DNA from: Streptomyces sp. TRM70350
GTDB lineage: Bacteria > Actinomycetota > Actinomycetes > Streptomycetales > Streptomycetaceae
Direction of reading: 5' to 3'
Assembly: GCF_019219825.1 (NCBI RefSeq)
Contig: NZ_JAHUXH010000003.1
Span: forward strand, 62,001-126,000
Length of the DNA: 64,000 nucleotides
Shown here: one piece after another, positions 1-9,254 of the stretch
Layout of the letters: every line of letters begins with the position of its first letter
How positions within the stretch are numbered: the stretch's first letter is position 1
Translations under genes and position numbers: made by a program
The notes under the pieces: model-generated
Databases searched by the model: none
Told to the model about the DNA's origin: nothing
What the model saw: the letters and a program-made list of their open reading frames with translations, nothing else

Positions 1-1085
1 AGCCCCGCCTCCGACCCGCCCCGCGGCTCCGGCAGTGCCGTCGGAGACGTGCCCCGGCGCAGTGCGTACAGCTCCGCCAGCGTCGCCCCGTCCCGCCCGA
101 CGCCCTCCTCGGCGCCCAGCCAGTTGACCGCCTCCCGCCGGGTCAGCGGCCCCACCTCGATGCGGGCCAGGCAGCGGCCCGGGCGGACGACGGCGGGGTG
201 GAGGCGTTCGAGGTCCTCGTTGGTCGTGACGCCGACCAGCACGTTGCGCCCCTGGCCCAGCAGCCCGTCCGTCAGGTTCAGCAACCGTGACAGCGCCTGC
301 CCCGCCGTGTGCTTGGCCTCGCCGCGGATCAGCTCGTCGCAGTCCTCCAGCAACAGCAGCCGCCAGCGGCCCTTGCCGGTCGTGTCGTCCTCGCCGATCG
401 CGATGTCCATGAGATAGCCGACGTCACTGAACAGCCGCTCCGGGTCCAGGACGCAGTCCACCTGGCACCAGTCCCGCCAGGAGCGGGCCAGCGAGCGCAG
501 CGCCGACGTCTTGCCCGTGCCCGGCGGGCCGTGCAGCAGGAGCAGGCGGCCCGCGATGTCCTCCGGGGTCGTCTTCATCAGGCGGTCCATCGCGTCCGCG
601 ACCGGCGCTGTGTAGTTGGCCCGCACCTCGTCCCACGTACCCGCCGAGATCTGCCGCGTCGTACGGTGCGGGCCGCGCCTGGGGGAGACGTACCAGAAGC
701 CCATCGTCACGTTCTCCGGCTGCGGCTCGGGCTCGTCCGCCGCGCCGTCCGTCGCCTGGTCGAGGACCTTCTTCGCCAGGTCGGCGCTGGTCGCGGTCAC
801 CGTGACGTCCGCGCCCCGGTTCCAGCGGGAGACCAGCAGCGTCCAGCCGTCGCCCTCCGCGAGCGTGGCGCTGCGGTCGTCGTCGCGGGCCACCCGCAGC
901 ACCCGGGCCTCGGGCGGCAGCAGCGTCGCCCCGGAGCGGACGCGGTCGATGTTCGCCGCGTGCGAGTACGGCTGCTCGCCCGTCGCGAAGCGGCCGAGGA
1001 ACAGCGCGTCCACGACGTCGGACGGCGAGTCGCTGTCGTCGACGTGGAGCCGGATCGGCAGAGCGTCGTGTGGGTTCGCAGACAT
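1..1085 (-). CDS. AAA-family ATPase with N-terminal DUF5925-like region (3' end outside window)
   Basis: The reading frame starts at ATG 1085 (MSANPHDALPIRL) and is open through position 1, so the C-terminus is missing. About 361 residues are visible. Walker A is GPPGTGKT at residues 186-193, and Walker B is LLLLEDCDEL near residue 245. A later NxxDL...HPAVVRPGR stretch fits sensor-1/arginine-finger regions of AAA proteins. The first ~150 residues look like the DUF5925 domain often paired with this ATPase in Streptomyces. No transmembrane segment is seen, so it is probably cytosolic. Substrate and partners are unknown. The neighbouring hydrolase is divergent. Confidence 0.85.
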   Translation of the reverse strand, partial: MSANPHDALPIRLHVDDSDSPSDVVDALFLGRFATGEQPYSHAANIDRVRSGATLLPPEARVLRVARDDDRSATLAEGDGWTLLVSRWNRGADVTVTATSADLAKKVLDQATDGAADEPEPQPENVTMGFWYVSPRRGPHRTTRQISAGTWDEVRANYTAPVADAMDRLMKTTPEDIAGRLLLLHGPPGTGKTSALRSLARSWRDWCQVDCVLDPERLFSDVGYLMDIAIGEDDTTGKGRWRLLLLEDCDELIRGEAKHTAGQALSRLLNLTDGLLGQGRNVLVGVTTNEDLERLHPAVVRPGRCLARIEVGPLTRREAVNWLGAEEGVGRDGATLAELYALRRGTSPTALPEPRGGSEAG

Positions 1086-1251
1086 GCCGCCATGATCGGG
1101 CACACGGGCGCCGCGTGCACCCGGTTTCCGAGGTGCGCGCGGAGTGTCGGCTGCACACCTCTGCTCCCGCTGTGCCCCCTTACATCCTCCTTCCGGGCCG
1201 TACATGTACGACATCTGCCCCAACGCCCGTCCCCCCATTACTGTTGCCTCG

Positions 1252-2664
1252 ATGGGACGTCATGGGTGGAGTACGGGGGCACGGCGGTGGCGGCTCACCG
1301 CGCTGCTCGGGGTGGCGGCGGCCCTCGTGGCCCTGGTGGTGACCCTGGTCAGCACACTTCCCGGCGACGGCACGAGCACCGCCGGTACCTCGCCGGACGG
1401 CGACAAGGTGCACGGCACGCCCGCAGTCCCGCCCGGGGAGCCGCGACCGGACGTCGGCTGGGGGTTCACCCACACCCAGTTCAGCGCCGACGAGGGCCCC
1501 GCCGCGGCCGTCGGGCGGGTCAGGGCGAGCCTCAGGCAGTCGGCGCTGCCGCAGAACCAGCACATCATGGGCTGGGGCGCCGACAACCCCGAGCCGGTGA
1601 AGGGCCGTTACGACTTCGCCGCCCTCGACCGCCGCGTCGACTTCGTCCGCGCCTCCGGCGGCACCCCGGTCATCACCCTGTGCTGCGCCCCGGACTGGAT
1701 GAAGGGCGGCGAGGCAGGCGCCGAGAACACCGACTGGAGCCAGGCCGCCCTGGAGACCGCCCCGCGGCCCGAGCACTACGCCGACTTCGCCGCCCTCGCC
1801 GCGACCGTCGCCAAGCGCTATCCCGACGTACGCCACTTCATCGTCTGGAACGAGTTCAAGGGGTTCTGGAACGACGCCGAACAGCGCTGGGACCACGAGG
1901 GCTACACGAAGCTGTACAACCTCGTCCACCAGGCGCTGAAGAAGGTGAACCAGGACATCATGGTCGGCGGGCCCTATCTGGTGATGGACAGCGTCGACCC
2001 GCGTCGGACGGACATCGCCTCCACCTCGCTCAAGGGCCCCTGGGGCGCCCTGGACCAGCGGGTTCTCGACGCCTTCTCCTACTGGAACGAGCACAAGGCG
2101 GGCGCCGACTTCGTCGTCGTGGACGGCTCCAGCTACACCAAGGACGACGAGCTGCTGCCGGACGAGTTCGCCGCCACCGACAAGTTCACGGCCGTCGGCG
2201 AGTGGGTGCGGCGGCAGACCGGCGAGGATCTGCCGCTGTGGTGGGCCGAGTACTACGTCGAGCCCGCCGACGGCAACGACGACCGGCACGGCTGGTCCGA
2301 GCCGCACCGCCGCGCCGTCCAGGCCGCCGCCATGATCGCCATGGTCGGGGGCGGCGCCTCCTCCGGCTTCTACTGGAACCCGCAGGAGGAGACCGGCCCC
2401 GACTGCCCCGGCTGCCTCTGGACGCCGACCGACAGCGAGGGCGGGGGCGCGAAGCTGCCCATGTACGACCTGGTGGCCCGCTTCCACGCCGAGTTCCCGC
2501 CGGGGACGACGTACCGGACCGTCGCCGCCCCGGCGGACGTACGCGTCCTCGCCACCGACCGGACGCTCCTGGTCGTCAACACCCGCGACCGGACGGTCAG
2601 CGCGAACGTCGACGGCAAGCGGTTGGACCTGGGGGCGTACGACGTGAAGTGGCTCAAGCGGTAA
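1252..2664 (+). CDS. Secreted or membrane-anchored glycoside hydrolase, GH39/xylosidase-like
   Basis: A 470-residue protein is predicted from ATG 1252. Its N-terminus is arginine-rich (GRHGWSTGARRWRL) and is followed by a ~20-residue hydrophobic helix, so it is a signal anchor or Sec signal. The body has a TIM-barrel hydrolase look: HFIVWNEF (residues ~195-202) resembles the acid/base Asn-Glu of clan A, and PLWWAEYYVEP (~325-335) would carry a second Glu. Such proteins are annotated as xylan 1,4-beta-xylosidase-like. Because a surface-polysaccharide cluster converges on it 43 nt away, it may trim or remodel that polymer; this is inference. ATG 1204 is an alternative start but would bury the signal. 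Confidence 0.8.
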   Translation: MGRHGWSTGARRWRLTALLGVAAALVALVVTLVSTLPGDGTSTAGTSPDGDKVHGTPAVPPGEPRPDVGWGFTHTQFSADEGPAAAVGRVRASLRQSALPQNQHIMGWGADNPEPVKGRYDFAALDRRVDFVRASGGTPVITLCCAPDWMKGGEAGAENTDWSQAALETAPRPEHYADFAALAATVAKRYPDVRHFIVWNEFKGFWNDAEQRWDHEGYTKLYNLVHQALKKVNQDIMVGGPYLVMDSVDPRRTDIASTSLKGPWGALDQRVLDAFSYWNEHKAGADFVVVDGSSYTKDDELLPDEFAATDKFTAVGEWVRRQTGEDLPLWWAEYYVEPADGNDDRHGWSEPHRRAVQAAAMIAMVGGGASSGFYWNPQEETGPDCPGCLWTPTDSEGGGAKLPMYDLVARFHAEFPPGTTYRTVAAPADVRVLATDRTLLVVNTRDRTVSANVDGKRLDLGAYDVKWLKR

Positions 2665-2707
2665 GGCGCTCCTTCAAGGCCTTCCTTCAAGGCCCTCCTT
2701 CAGGGTC
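2665..2707. repeat. Four short imperfect direct repeats between convergent genes
   Basis: The spacer and the adjoining 3' end hold about four imperfect 12-14 nt units of the form TCCTTCAAGGCC / TCCTTCAGGGTCC. The last unit runs into the stop-codon region of the flippase fusion. No long hairpin or T-run is visible. Confidence 0.5.
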
Positions 2708-5700
2708 CTACTTCAGGGTCAGGAACCGCTGCACCAGCGCCGCGAGCAGCACCGCCAGCAGCGGCAGCGAGAACCAGAAGCTGCTCTGCAGCCACCGCAG
2801 TTGCCGCACGCTCGGCCGCATCCCCACCCGGAGCACTTCCCGTGCCGACAGCAGCACGATCAGCGCGACGGCCGCGAGGGCGCCGACCACCGACCAGGGC
2901 GTCCAGGTCACCAGCGGTCCCGGCGGGCCGGGATCGGCCTCGGGGACGGGGCCGGGGGGCCGCGTGGCCAGGGCGTAGATCGTCACGTCGGCGTTGACGA
3001 ACACCCTGCGCAGCTCGGGCCGCCGGTCCAGGTTCTGGATCAGCCGGGGCTCCCAGGTCGCCGGGTAGCCCACATCCATGCGCAGGTAGGTGACCTGAGC
3101 ACGGTTGATCATCAGATACGAGTTCGGCCCGGCGTCCTGCAACGCCTTGACCAGCCCCGCCACCAGCACCGGGTCGGACGGCGCCTGCGTCGGCAGATAC
3201 TCCACCTTCTCCATGTCCCGGGCGCCCCACGGCATCGCGGGCGTCACGGTCTGCAGCGGGTCGTCGCTGAGCCACAGCAGCCGCACGCTGGGATCGTCGT
3301 GCGCGTACACGAACTCCATGGCGGCGACCTCGCCGGGCCGCACCCGTTCGAACGGCTCGTTGCCCCACCGCGCCACCAGGAACCCGCCCATCAGCACCAG
3401 CCCCGCCATCAGCGCGGCCAGCGGGGCGAGGCTCACCCGGTCCTTGTCCCGTTCCTCGGCGGTGACGCCGGTGCGCGGGAAGAGCGCGAGCCCCGCCAGC
3501 AGGGCGGCGCCGGGCAGCGCGAACAGGAAGACGCGCAGCGCCATCTCGCCGCCGTACGACTGCATGCCGAAGCCCAGGAACGGCACGAAGGTCAGGACCA
3601 GCAGCGACCGCTCGCGGTACTTGTGCGCGCGCCGCCGCCACCAGCCCCAGCAGGCGAACGCCAGCACCCCGCCCGCCAACGCCACGCGCGCGTACAGCAC
3701 GAGCTGGTGGGTGGAACTGCCGCCCTCGATCCGCCCGGACACCGACGACGACACATTGCCGCCGACGCCGCCGATCCCGCCGAACAGCTCGTCGAAGTGG
3801 CCGGACCAGTACGGCTCGGCCATGAAGCCGATCCAGGCCGCGACCATCACCCCGAACAGCACCGGCAGGCCCCGCAGTTCGGACCTGCCGACCAGGACGA
3901 GGACCGTGAGCACGCCCAGCATCACGAACGGGGTCAGCTGGTGGGCCGGGACGGTCGCCGCGAACAGGCCGATCACCACGAGCAGCAGCACCACCCGCTG
4001 CCGCCGGTTCGTCGGCTCGACTTCCGCCTCACCGGGGCGGAGCCTCGTCCAGATCACGCGCGGCGCGCGGAACCAGACCAGCACGATCGCGACGAGGACG
4101 AGGTACAGCAGGTAGGTGAAGCCCTGCGGGGAGAAGTAGTCCTGGCCGACCCAGCCGCTCAGCACGAAGATCCAGACGCCGGTCCATTTGGCGCGCCAGC
4201 TCGCCCGGAGCGCCCGCGTGAGCAGGAACAGCGGGGCGAGATACAGCAGTTGGACAGTCAGCGGCCACCAGCGGATCACCTCGGTGAGGTCGGTGACCCC
4301 GCAGGCCTGGGCGACGAAGGCGGCCACGGCGAAGAAGCCGGGCCAGCTCCAGCGCGCGTCCAGGTCCGGTACGGCCGTGCCGGTGCGGTCGATGTGGTCG
4401 AGGAAGCCGAGGTGCTGCCAGGCCGTGGCGAACCGTGGCTCGGTCTCGATCACGGTGGGCAGCGCGTGCAGTGATACGACCGTCGCCAGCAGGGTGACCA
4501 GCAGCAACGTCCGGTGCTCACGGCTCGGCCAGAGCAGCGAGGCGAACACCACGACCAGCAGCGCGGCCCCGGCCAGGGTGGGGATGGGCAGGACGGAGAT
4601 CAGGCCCAGCCCGCCCATGCGGTCCAGGTCGGCCTCGCCGAGGCGGGACGCCGGCACCCAGTAGAGCAGGAGCGCGGCGACCAGGAGACAGCCGAGGACC
4701 ACACCGAGGCGGGTGGGCATCAGGCGCTGCCGCCAAGGTGCCGCCGCATGGGGAACCTTCGTTTCCGCTGCCCCGGCAGGCTCCGACGGCACCCCCGTGG
4801 GCGGCGTCCCCGGCCCCGGCCGGACGTCCGGCCGCCGTTCCTGATGGTCGAGGTCGGCCGGGATGCCCAGCACCAGGGTGTCGCTGTCGCGTGCCCCCAG
4901 GTCGGCGAGGTCACCGTCCGGTGCCGCGCCCGCCGGGACGTCGGCGGACGAGGCGCCCCGGACGGTGCGGTACAGCCTGGGCGCGGCGATCGCCACGATC
5001 ACCGCGAGGCTGACGATCTCGGCGACGCCCGCGCCGGTCAGGCCCATCCTCGGGAGCAGCACCAGCGTCAGGCCGAGCACCAGCGCGCACAACAGGCCCT
5101 GCAGCCAGGCCAGTCCGGCGGTACGGCTCTGCGCGCGCAGCACCGCGAAGTAGGTCTCCATCACGACCCGCAGCACCGCGCCGACCGCGAACCAGCGCAG
5201 CAGCGGCGTGGCCGCGTCCGCGTACCCGGCGCCGAACACACCGAGGATCCAGGGCGCGCCGAAGAACAGCACGGCGGCCACCGGCACCATGATCCGGGCC
5301 ATCCGCCTCAGCGCGGCCCGGGTGTTGGCGGCGAGTCGGCCCGGATCGTGCGAGCCCTCGACGGTCAGTGAGGCGCCCATGTTGATGGCGAGCAGGTTGA
5401 CCGTGCCGCCGATGGTGGCGGTGATGTAGAAGTACGCGTTGTCCTCGGCGCTGACCTGCGCGGCCACGATCACCGGGACGAGATAGACCACGGCGAGCGA
5501 GAACAGCGACCCGGTGTAGTCGCCCGCCAGGAACCGCCCGACCTCCCTCAGTGTCGGGGGCCGCGCGTGCTCCTCGGTCGCCGCCACATGCCGGGGCACC
5601 AGCCGCCGGAACACCAGCCAGCCCAGCGGCAGCACGGACGTGGCGATCGCCGCGACCCAGGACACGAAGACCCCGGCCATGGGGATCGCCACCGCGAACG

Positions 5701-6289
5701 CGATCAGCAGCCCCAGCTTCACCGCCGAGAACACGGTGTTCCCGACCGGCACCCACAGCGCGCTGCGCAGCCCGGTGAGCACACCGTCCTGGAGCGTGAG
5801 CAGGTTCCAGGCGACGACGGCCACCACGAAACCGGCGGCGGCCGGCGACGAGTGCAGGAAGCGGTACGACGGTCCCCACACGTCCAGCGTCAGCAGGAAC
5901 ACGCCCGCCGCCAGCGCCACCACGAGCGAACTGCCCGCGTAGGTACGGAAGACGAGGCGCCCGGTGGCACGGCCCGCGACCGGGATGAACCGGGCGAGGG
6001 CACCGGTGAGCGTCACCGCGGTGAGCCCCGCGAGGAGCTTCATCGCGGCGATCGCGGCGGAGCCCTGGCCGACCGCCGCCTCGGAGTAGTAGCGGGCGGC
6101 GAGCAGCCAGTAGCCCAGGCCGAGTACCGCGGAGATTCCGGTGTTCAGCATCAGCGCGTACGCGTTGCGCAGCAGCTGACCGCCGCCCGGCGACCGGCCG
6201 ACCCCGGGCAGCCCGCGTCGGCGCCGGGGCTGCTCCGGGGCCTGTTCGTCGGTCGGTTCGGCCTGTGCTGTGGTCGTCGTGTCAGACAC
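2708..6289 (-). CDS. Fusion of Wzx/MATE-like polysaccharide flippase and GT-C-like integral membrane glycosyltransferase/polymerase
   Basis: The protein is 1193 residues from GTG 6289, a start that overlaps the deacetylase stop by 8 nt. Residues ~45-465 form a multi-span lipid-linked-saccharide exporter (QLLRNAYALMLNTGISAVLGL at its start). A hydrophilic Pro/Asp-rich linker follows (~470-560). Residues ~575-1050 form a second set of hydrophobic helices with charged loops (PDLDARWSWPGFF, QDYFSPQGFTYLL) as in GT-C enzymes, then a soluble segment and a final TM pair (~1120-1190). Known flippases are 450-550 residues, so this is a two-domain fusion. It would flip and then extend or polymerise a lipid-linked glycan. 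An in-frame upstream extension to 6445 is rejected because it lies within the deacetylase gene. Confidence 0.85.
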   Translation of the reverse strand: MSDTTTTAQAEPTDEQAPEQPRRRRGLPGVGRSPGGGQLLRNAYALMLNTGISAVLGLGYWLLAARYYSEAAVGQGSAAIAAMKLLAGLTAVTLTGALARFIPVAGRATGRLVFRTYAGSSLVVALAAGVFLLTLDVWGPSYRFLHSSPAAAGFVVAVVAWNLLTLQDGVLTGLRSALWVPVGNTVFSAVKLGLLIAFAVAIPMAGVFVSWVAAIATSVLPLGWLVFRRLVPRHVAATEEHARPPTLREVGRFLAGDYTGSLFSLAVVYLVPVIVAAQVSAEDNAYFYITATIGGTVNLLAINMGASLTVEGSHDPGRLAANTRAALRRMARIMVPVAAVLFFGAPWILGVFGAGYADAATPLLRWFAVGAVLRVVMETYFAVLRAQSRTAGLAWLQGLLCALVLGLTLVLLPRMGLTGAGVAEIVSLAVIVAIAAPRLYRTVRGASSADVPAGAAPDGDLADLGARDSDTLVLGIPADLDHQERRPDVRPGPGTPPTGVPSEPAGAAETKVPHAAAPWRQRLMPTRLGVVLGCLLVAALLLYWVPASRLGEADLDRMGGLGLISVLPIPTLAGAALLVVVFASLLWPSREHRTLLLVTLLATVVSLHALPTVIETEPRFATAWQHLGFLDHIDRTGTAVPDLDARWSWPGFFAVAAFVAQACGVTDLTEVIRWWPLTVQLLYLAPLFLLTRALRASWRAKWTGVWIFVLSGWVGQDYFSPQGFTYLLYLVLVAIVLVWFRAPRVIWTRLRPGEAEVEPTNRRQRVVLLLVVIGLFAATVPAHQLTPFVMLGVLTVLVLVGRSELRGLPVLFGVMVAAWIGFMAEPYWSGHFDELFGGIGGVGGNVSSSVSGRIEGGSSTHQLVLYARVALAGGVLAFACWGWWRRRAHKYRERSLLVLTFVPFLGFGMQSYGGEMALRVFLFALPGAALLAGLALFPRTGVTAEERDKDRVSLAPLAALMAGLVLMGGFLVARWGNEPFERVRPGEVAAMEFVYAHDDPSVRLLWLSDDPLQTVTPAMPWGARDMEKVEYLPTQAPSDPVLVAGLVKALQDAGPNSYLMINRAQVTYLRMDVGYPATWEPRLIQNLDRRPELRRVFVNADVTIYALATRPPGPVPEADPGPPGPLVTWTPWSVVGALAAVALIVLLSAREVLRVGMRPSVRQLRWLQSSFWFSLPLLAVLLAALVQRFLTLK

Positions 6290-7082
6290 GGGTACGGGTG
6301 GCCTTCCGGCAGACCTGACGTGCTCGGCGGACCAGCGCGTACCCCTTGGTGAGGGCGCGGTCCCTGGTGAAGGCTCGGGTGATCGCGCGGCCCTCGACGA
6401 GCCGCTCGAACTCCTCGATCCCGGTGCTGCGGCGCACGGTGACACGGCGCAGGGCGTACGGCCCCTGTCTTCGCCGGGCGAGTTCGTTGCCGACGGCGAG
6501 GGCCTGGGCGTACCCCGTCGTACGGACCTCCTGGCGGACCCGGCGGCTGGAGTAGCCGTAGGGGTAGGCGAACGACACCGGCAGCGCGCCCAGTTCGTCC
6601 GCGACGATGTCCCGGCAGCGGGTCAGCTCGAAGCGCAGGGCGTCGTCGTCGAGCTGGTCGAGCTGCGGATGGCTGTGGCTGTGGCCGCCTATCTCGACGC
6701 CGGACTCGGCCAGTTCGCGCACCTGGACCCAGTCGAGCATGCGGTCCAGGGCGCCTCCGGTGGCGTGGACGCCCCTGATCCAGCCGGTGGAGACGAACAG
6801 CGTGGCCGGGAAGCCGTGCTTCCTGAGCACGGGCAGGGCGTGCCGGTGCACGCCCTCGTAGCCGTCGTCGAAGGTGACCAGGACCGGGCGCGGCGGCAGC
6901 AGACGCCCGGAGCGCCAGCGGCCCGCGAGGTCGGCCGTGGTGAGGGGGGTGAGGCCCAGGTCGCCGATGACCTCCATCTGCCGGACGAAGGCCTCGGGCG
7001 TGACCGACAGGGCGCGGGTGGTGTCGTTCGGGTCGGTCGCGACCGCGTGGTACATCAGGATCGGCACGCGCGTGTCAGTCAC
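6282..7082 (-). CDS. NodB-type polysaccharide deacetylase
   Basis: A 266-residue protein is predicted from GTG 7082, overlapping the preceding glycosyltransferase stop by 8 nt. The NodB metal triad is visible: TFDDGYE (Asp72/Asp73 region) and HSHSHP (His134-138), followed by SFAYPYGYSS. The family removes N- or O-acetyl groups from sugars with Zn2+ or Co2+. No signal peptide is apparent, so it may act at the cytosolic face on the lipid-linked intermediate before flipping, or be exported by an unseen route. Its place between two GT2 genes and the flippase fusion points to a role in making one extracellular polymer. Confidence 0.9.
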   Translation of the reverse strand: MTDTRVPILMYHAVATDPNDTTRALSVTPEAFVRQMEVIGDLGLTPLTTADLAGRWRSGRLLPPRPVLVTFDDGYEGVHRHALPVLRKHGFPATLFVSTGWIRGVHATGGALDRMLDWVQVRELAESGVEIGGHSHSHPQLDQLDDDALRFELTRCRDIVADELGALPVSFAYPYGYSSRRVRQEVRTTGYAQALAVGNELARRRQGPYALRRVTVRRSTGIEEFERLVEGRAITRAFTRDRALTKGYALVRRARQVCRKATRTRV

Positions 7083-8088
7083 GTCTGCCGCCCCCCACGA
7101 TCAGGTCCGCCGCCCCCCCGACCGGCGCCACGGAGAACGTCGTACCGCTCCTGCGCGCCCGCACGCTGCCCACGACGTACCCACCGGCCGCCGCGCACAC
7201 CCCCGCGACGATCGCCCCCGCCCTGCCCGCCCCGCCCGGCCGGGCCAGCAGCGCGTCGCGCAGGCCGCGCGCCACCCCGCCCGGCAGGACTCGGGTGGTG
7301 TACCGGCGTTCCGACTCCAGGCCCTTGGCCGCGCCCACGCTCCGGGCCACCAGCGCCTTCGACAGGCCCTCGGCGTACGCGCGCGTACGGAAGTAGCCGA
7401 ACCGCTCGCGGCCCGACGGCACCCGGTGGTGGATCACCGCGCGGTCGTCGATCAGCAGGATCGCCTCGGGCAGGGCGCGGGTGAGGCGGATGCACAGCTC
7501 CGTCTCCTCGCAGCCCAGCGGGCGCTTGTCGCCGTCCCGTCCGATGCCGGTGGCGAAGCCGCCCGCCGCGTCGAACGCGCTGCGGCGGAAGGAGGCGTTG
7601 CCGCCCAGGACGTTGCGCACCCGGACCAGGCCGGGCGGCAGGCCCCGATAGGTGCAGCCGACCACCCAGTCGAACTCCTCCGGGAACCACACCGGCCGGC
7701 GCCCCGACGCCCAGATGGGCACCGTACGGCCGCCGACCGCCATCACCCGCGGGTCGGCGTACGCCGAGGCGAAGTGCCTGAGCCAGTCCCGTTCGGCGAC
7801 GGCGTCGTCGTCGAGGAAGGCGATCACGTCACCGTGGGCGGCGGCGATGCCGGTGTTGCGGCCCGCGGACAGGCCGCGAGGACCCGCGTTGGCGAGCACC
7901 CGCACACCGCTGGTTTCCTTGAACTCCCGGGTCAGGCGGTGCAGGAGGGCCTGGTTGTGGTCCACGACCAGGAGCGTCTCCAGGGCCTGCCGGGACTGCG
8001 CCCGCACCGAGGCGACCGCCGCGAGGATGTCCTCCCAGCGGTCCTCGGTGTAGACGCAGATCACGACGGAGATGTCGGGACCGCTCAA
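7075..8088 (-). CDS. Glycosyltransferase family 2
   Basis: A 337-residue protein is predicted from a TTG start at 8088, which overlaps the upstream stop by 4 nt (TTGA) and sits 7 nt after GGAGAGG. The GT-A fold begins at once (PDISVVICVYTEDRW), with the nucleotide-sugar/metal DDD at residues 93-95. A GCEETELCIRL stretch (~205-215) is typical of the GT2 acceptor region. The C-terminus is more hydrophobic and may be membrane-associated. It probably transfers a hexose to the lipid-linked glycan handled by the downstream deacetylase and flippase fusion. The frame stays open upstream to 9009, but that is a shadow of the next GT gene. Confidence 0.88.
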   Translation of the reverse strand: MSGPDISVVICVYTEDRWEDILAAVASVRAQSRQALETLLVVDHNQALLHRLTREFKETSGVRVLANAGPRGLSAGRNTGIAAAHGDVIAFLDDDAVAERDWLRHFASAYADPRVMAVGGRTVPIWASGRRPVWFPEEFDWVVGCTYRGLPPGLVRVRNVLGGNASFRRSAFDAAGGFATGIGRDGDKRPLGCEETELCIRLTRALPEAILLIDDRAVIHHRVPSGRERFGYFRTRAYAEGLSKALVARSVGAAKGLESERRYTTRVLPGGVARGLRDALLARPGGAGRAGAIVAGVCAAAGGYVVGSVRARRSGTTFSVAPVGGAADLIVGGGRRD

Positions 8089-8921
8089 GACACCTCTCCC
8101 CGGGCCGTGTCGAGCATCGGCGAGGGGTGGGTGCGGCGGCGCAGCGCACGCCGGTTGGAGCGCTCCCGCAGGATCACCCTCAGCACCCGCAGGCCGTCGC
8201 GCACGGCGCTCAGGTTGCTGGTGCCGTGGATGCGGAGGTACTCGTGGCTGGGTATCTCCTGCACCTTCAGCCCGGCCTTGACCACCCGGATGTTCATCAG
8301 GGTCTCGACCTCGAAGCCGGTGCAGTCCAGGTCGATCTTGTCCAGGCAGTGCCGCCAGAAGGCGTTGTAGCCGTAGCACAGGTCGGTGTAGCGGGCGCCG
8401 AACTTGCGGTTGACGACCGCGCACAGCGCGCGGTTGCCCATCTTGCGGATGAAGGTCATGTCGTCGGTGCCGCCGCCGTTGGCGAACCGGGACCCTTTGG
8501 CGAAGTCCGCCCCGGAGACCAGGGCGGAGACGTACGACACGATCTCGTTGCCGTCGGCCGAGCCGTCCGCGTCGACCATCACGATGATGTCGCCGGTGCA
8601 CGCCTCGAACCCGGTGATCAGCGCGTCCCCCTTGCCCTTTCCGCGCTGTTCGACGACCTTCACGTCCGGCCACAGCCCACGGGCGACCGCGACGGTGTCG
8701 TCGGTGGAATTGCCGTCCACCAACACCACTTCGTGGATCCAGTCCGGAAGGGTCTTGAAGACGTACGGGAGATTCTCCGCCTCGTTCATGGCGGGAATCA
8801 CCACGCTCACCGGCGGCGTAATGGCCAGGTGCGTGGAGATCGGCCGGTAGGCGCCGGCCGTCGTCGGAATCTGGTCGGTGGTCGTCGAGTCGGTGGTCGT
8901 CGAGCCCAGAACGGAGCTCAT
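8085..8921 (-). CDS. Glycosyltransferase family 2, polyprenyl-phosphate mannosyl/glucosyltransferase-like
   Basis: A 278-residue GT2 enzyme. VSVVIPAMNEAENLP (~38-52) opens the GT-A domain, VDGNSTDDT follows, and the DxD is DAD at 117-119. No C-terminal TM domain follows, so it resembles the soluble DPM1/polyprenol-phosphate glycosyltransferase branch that charges a lipid carrier with one sugar. It is the first gene of a tightly overlapping set (GT2, GT2, deacetylase, flippase fusion), which suggests it supplies the activated sugar donor. GAGGGAC lies ~7 nt before the ATG. Confidence 0.88.
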   Translation of the reverse strand: MSSVLGSTTTDSTTTDQIPTTAGAYRPISTHLAITPPVSVVIPAMNEAENLPYVFKTLPDWIHEVVLVDGNSTDDTVAVARGLWPDVKVVEQRGKGKGDALITGFEACTGDIIVMVDADGSADGNEIVSYVSALVSGADFAKGSRFANGGGTDDMTFIRKMGNRALCAVVNRKFGARYTDLCYGYNAFWRHCLDKIDLDCTGFEVETLMNIRVVKAGLKVQEIPSHEYLRIHGTSNLSAVRDGLRVLRVILRERSNRRALRRRTHPSPMLDTARGEVS

Positions 8922-9254
8922 GAGTCTGGTCCCTCTCGTCCGGTGGACCGCCCACCCCCGGGCGGCCCGGCTTTTTGTCCGGTTCGAAAGGGGGGTTTGT
9001 CACTGGCAAAGCTCACCGGCCCCGAAAAAGGCAGCCGGTTGCGCGGAACGGCTCGATCACGCATGAGGCATCACGCGTCACCGAGCACGGCACCCCCCAC
9101 CGCGCGCCCCGCTCCGGCACATCACCGCGGCCCTGAGCCCTCCCCTGGTCCGCTGTGGTGACGGTCCGATGCGGATGAGATGTACGACGGTATTGACGCA
9201 TCACCCCTTATGGCAAGACCTGAGCATAGCCTTACCTTTTAGTTGGATTAGCCG
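8922..9254. promoter_or_regulatory. 333-nt intergenic region, promoter region of the surface-polymer operon
   Basis: No gene is seen here. The segment 9180-9255 is clearly more A+T-rich than the rest of the window, which is unusual and fits a promoter. On the minus strand TTGCCA (9211-9216) and AATACC (9189-9194) are 16 nt apart and could be -35/-10 elements of the GT2 operon. This assignment is a guess. Confidence 0.3.

Noticed and set aside
309..2978. 889-residue open frame on the plus strand
   Set aside because: It is Arg/Pro-rich and low in hydrophobic structure, and is the wrong-frame shadow of the glycoside hydrolase and the antisense of the AAA ATPase.
8089..9009. N-terminal extension of the second GT2 gene
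   Set aside because: It lies entirely within the first GT2 gene in another frame and has no family similarity.
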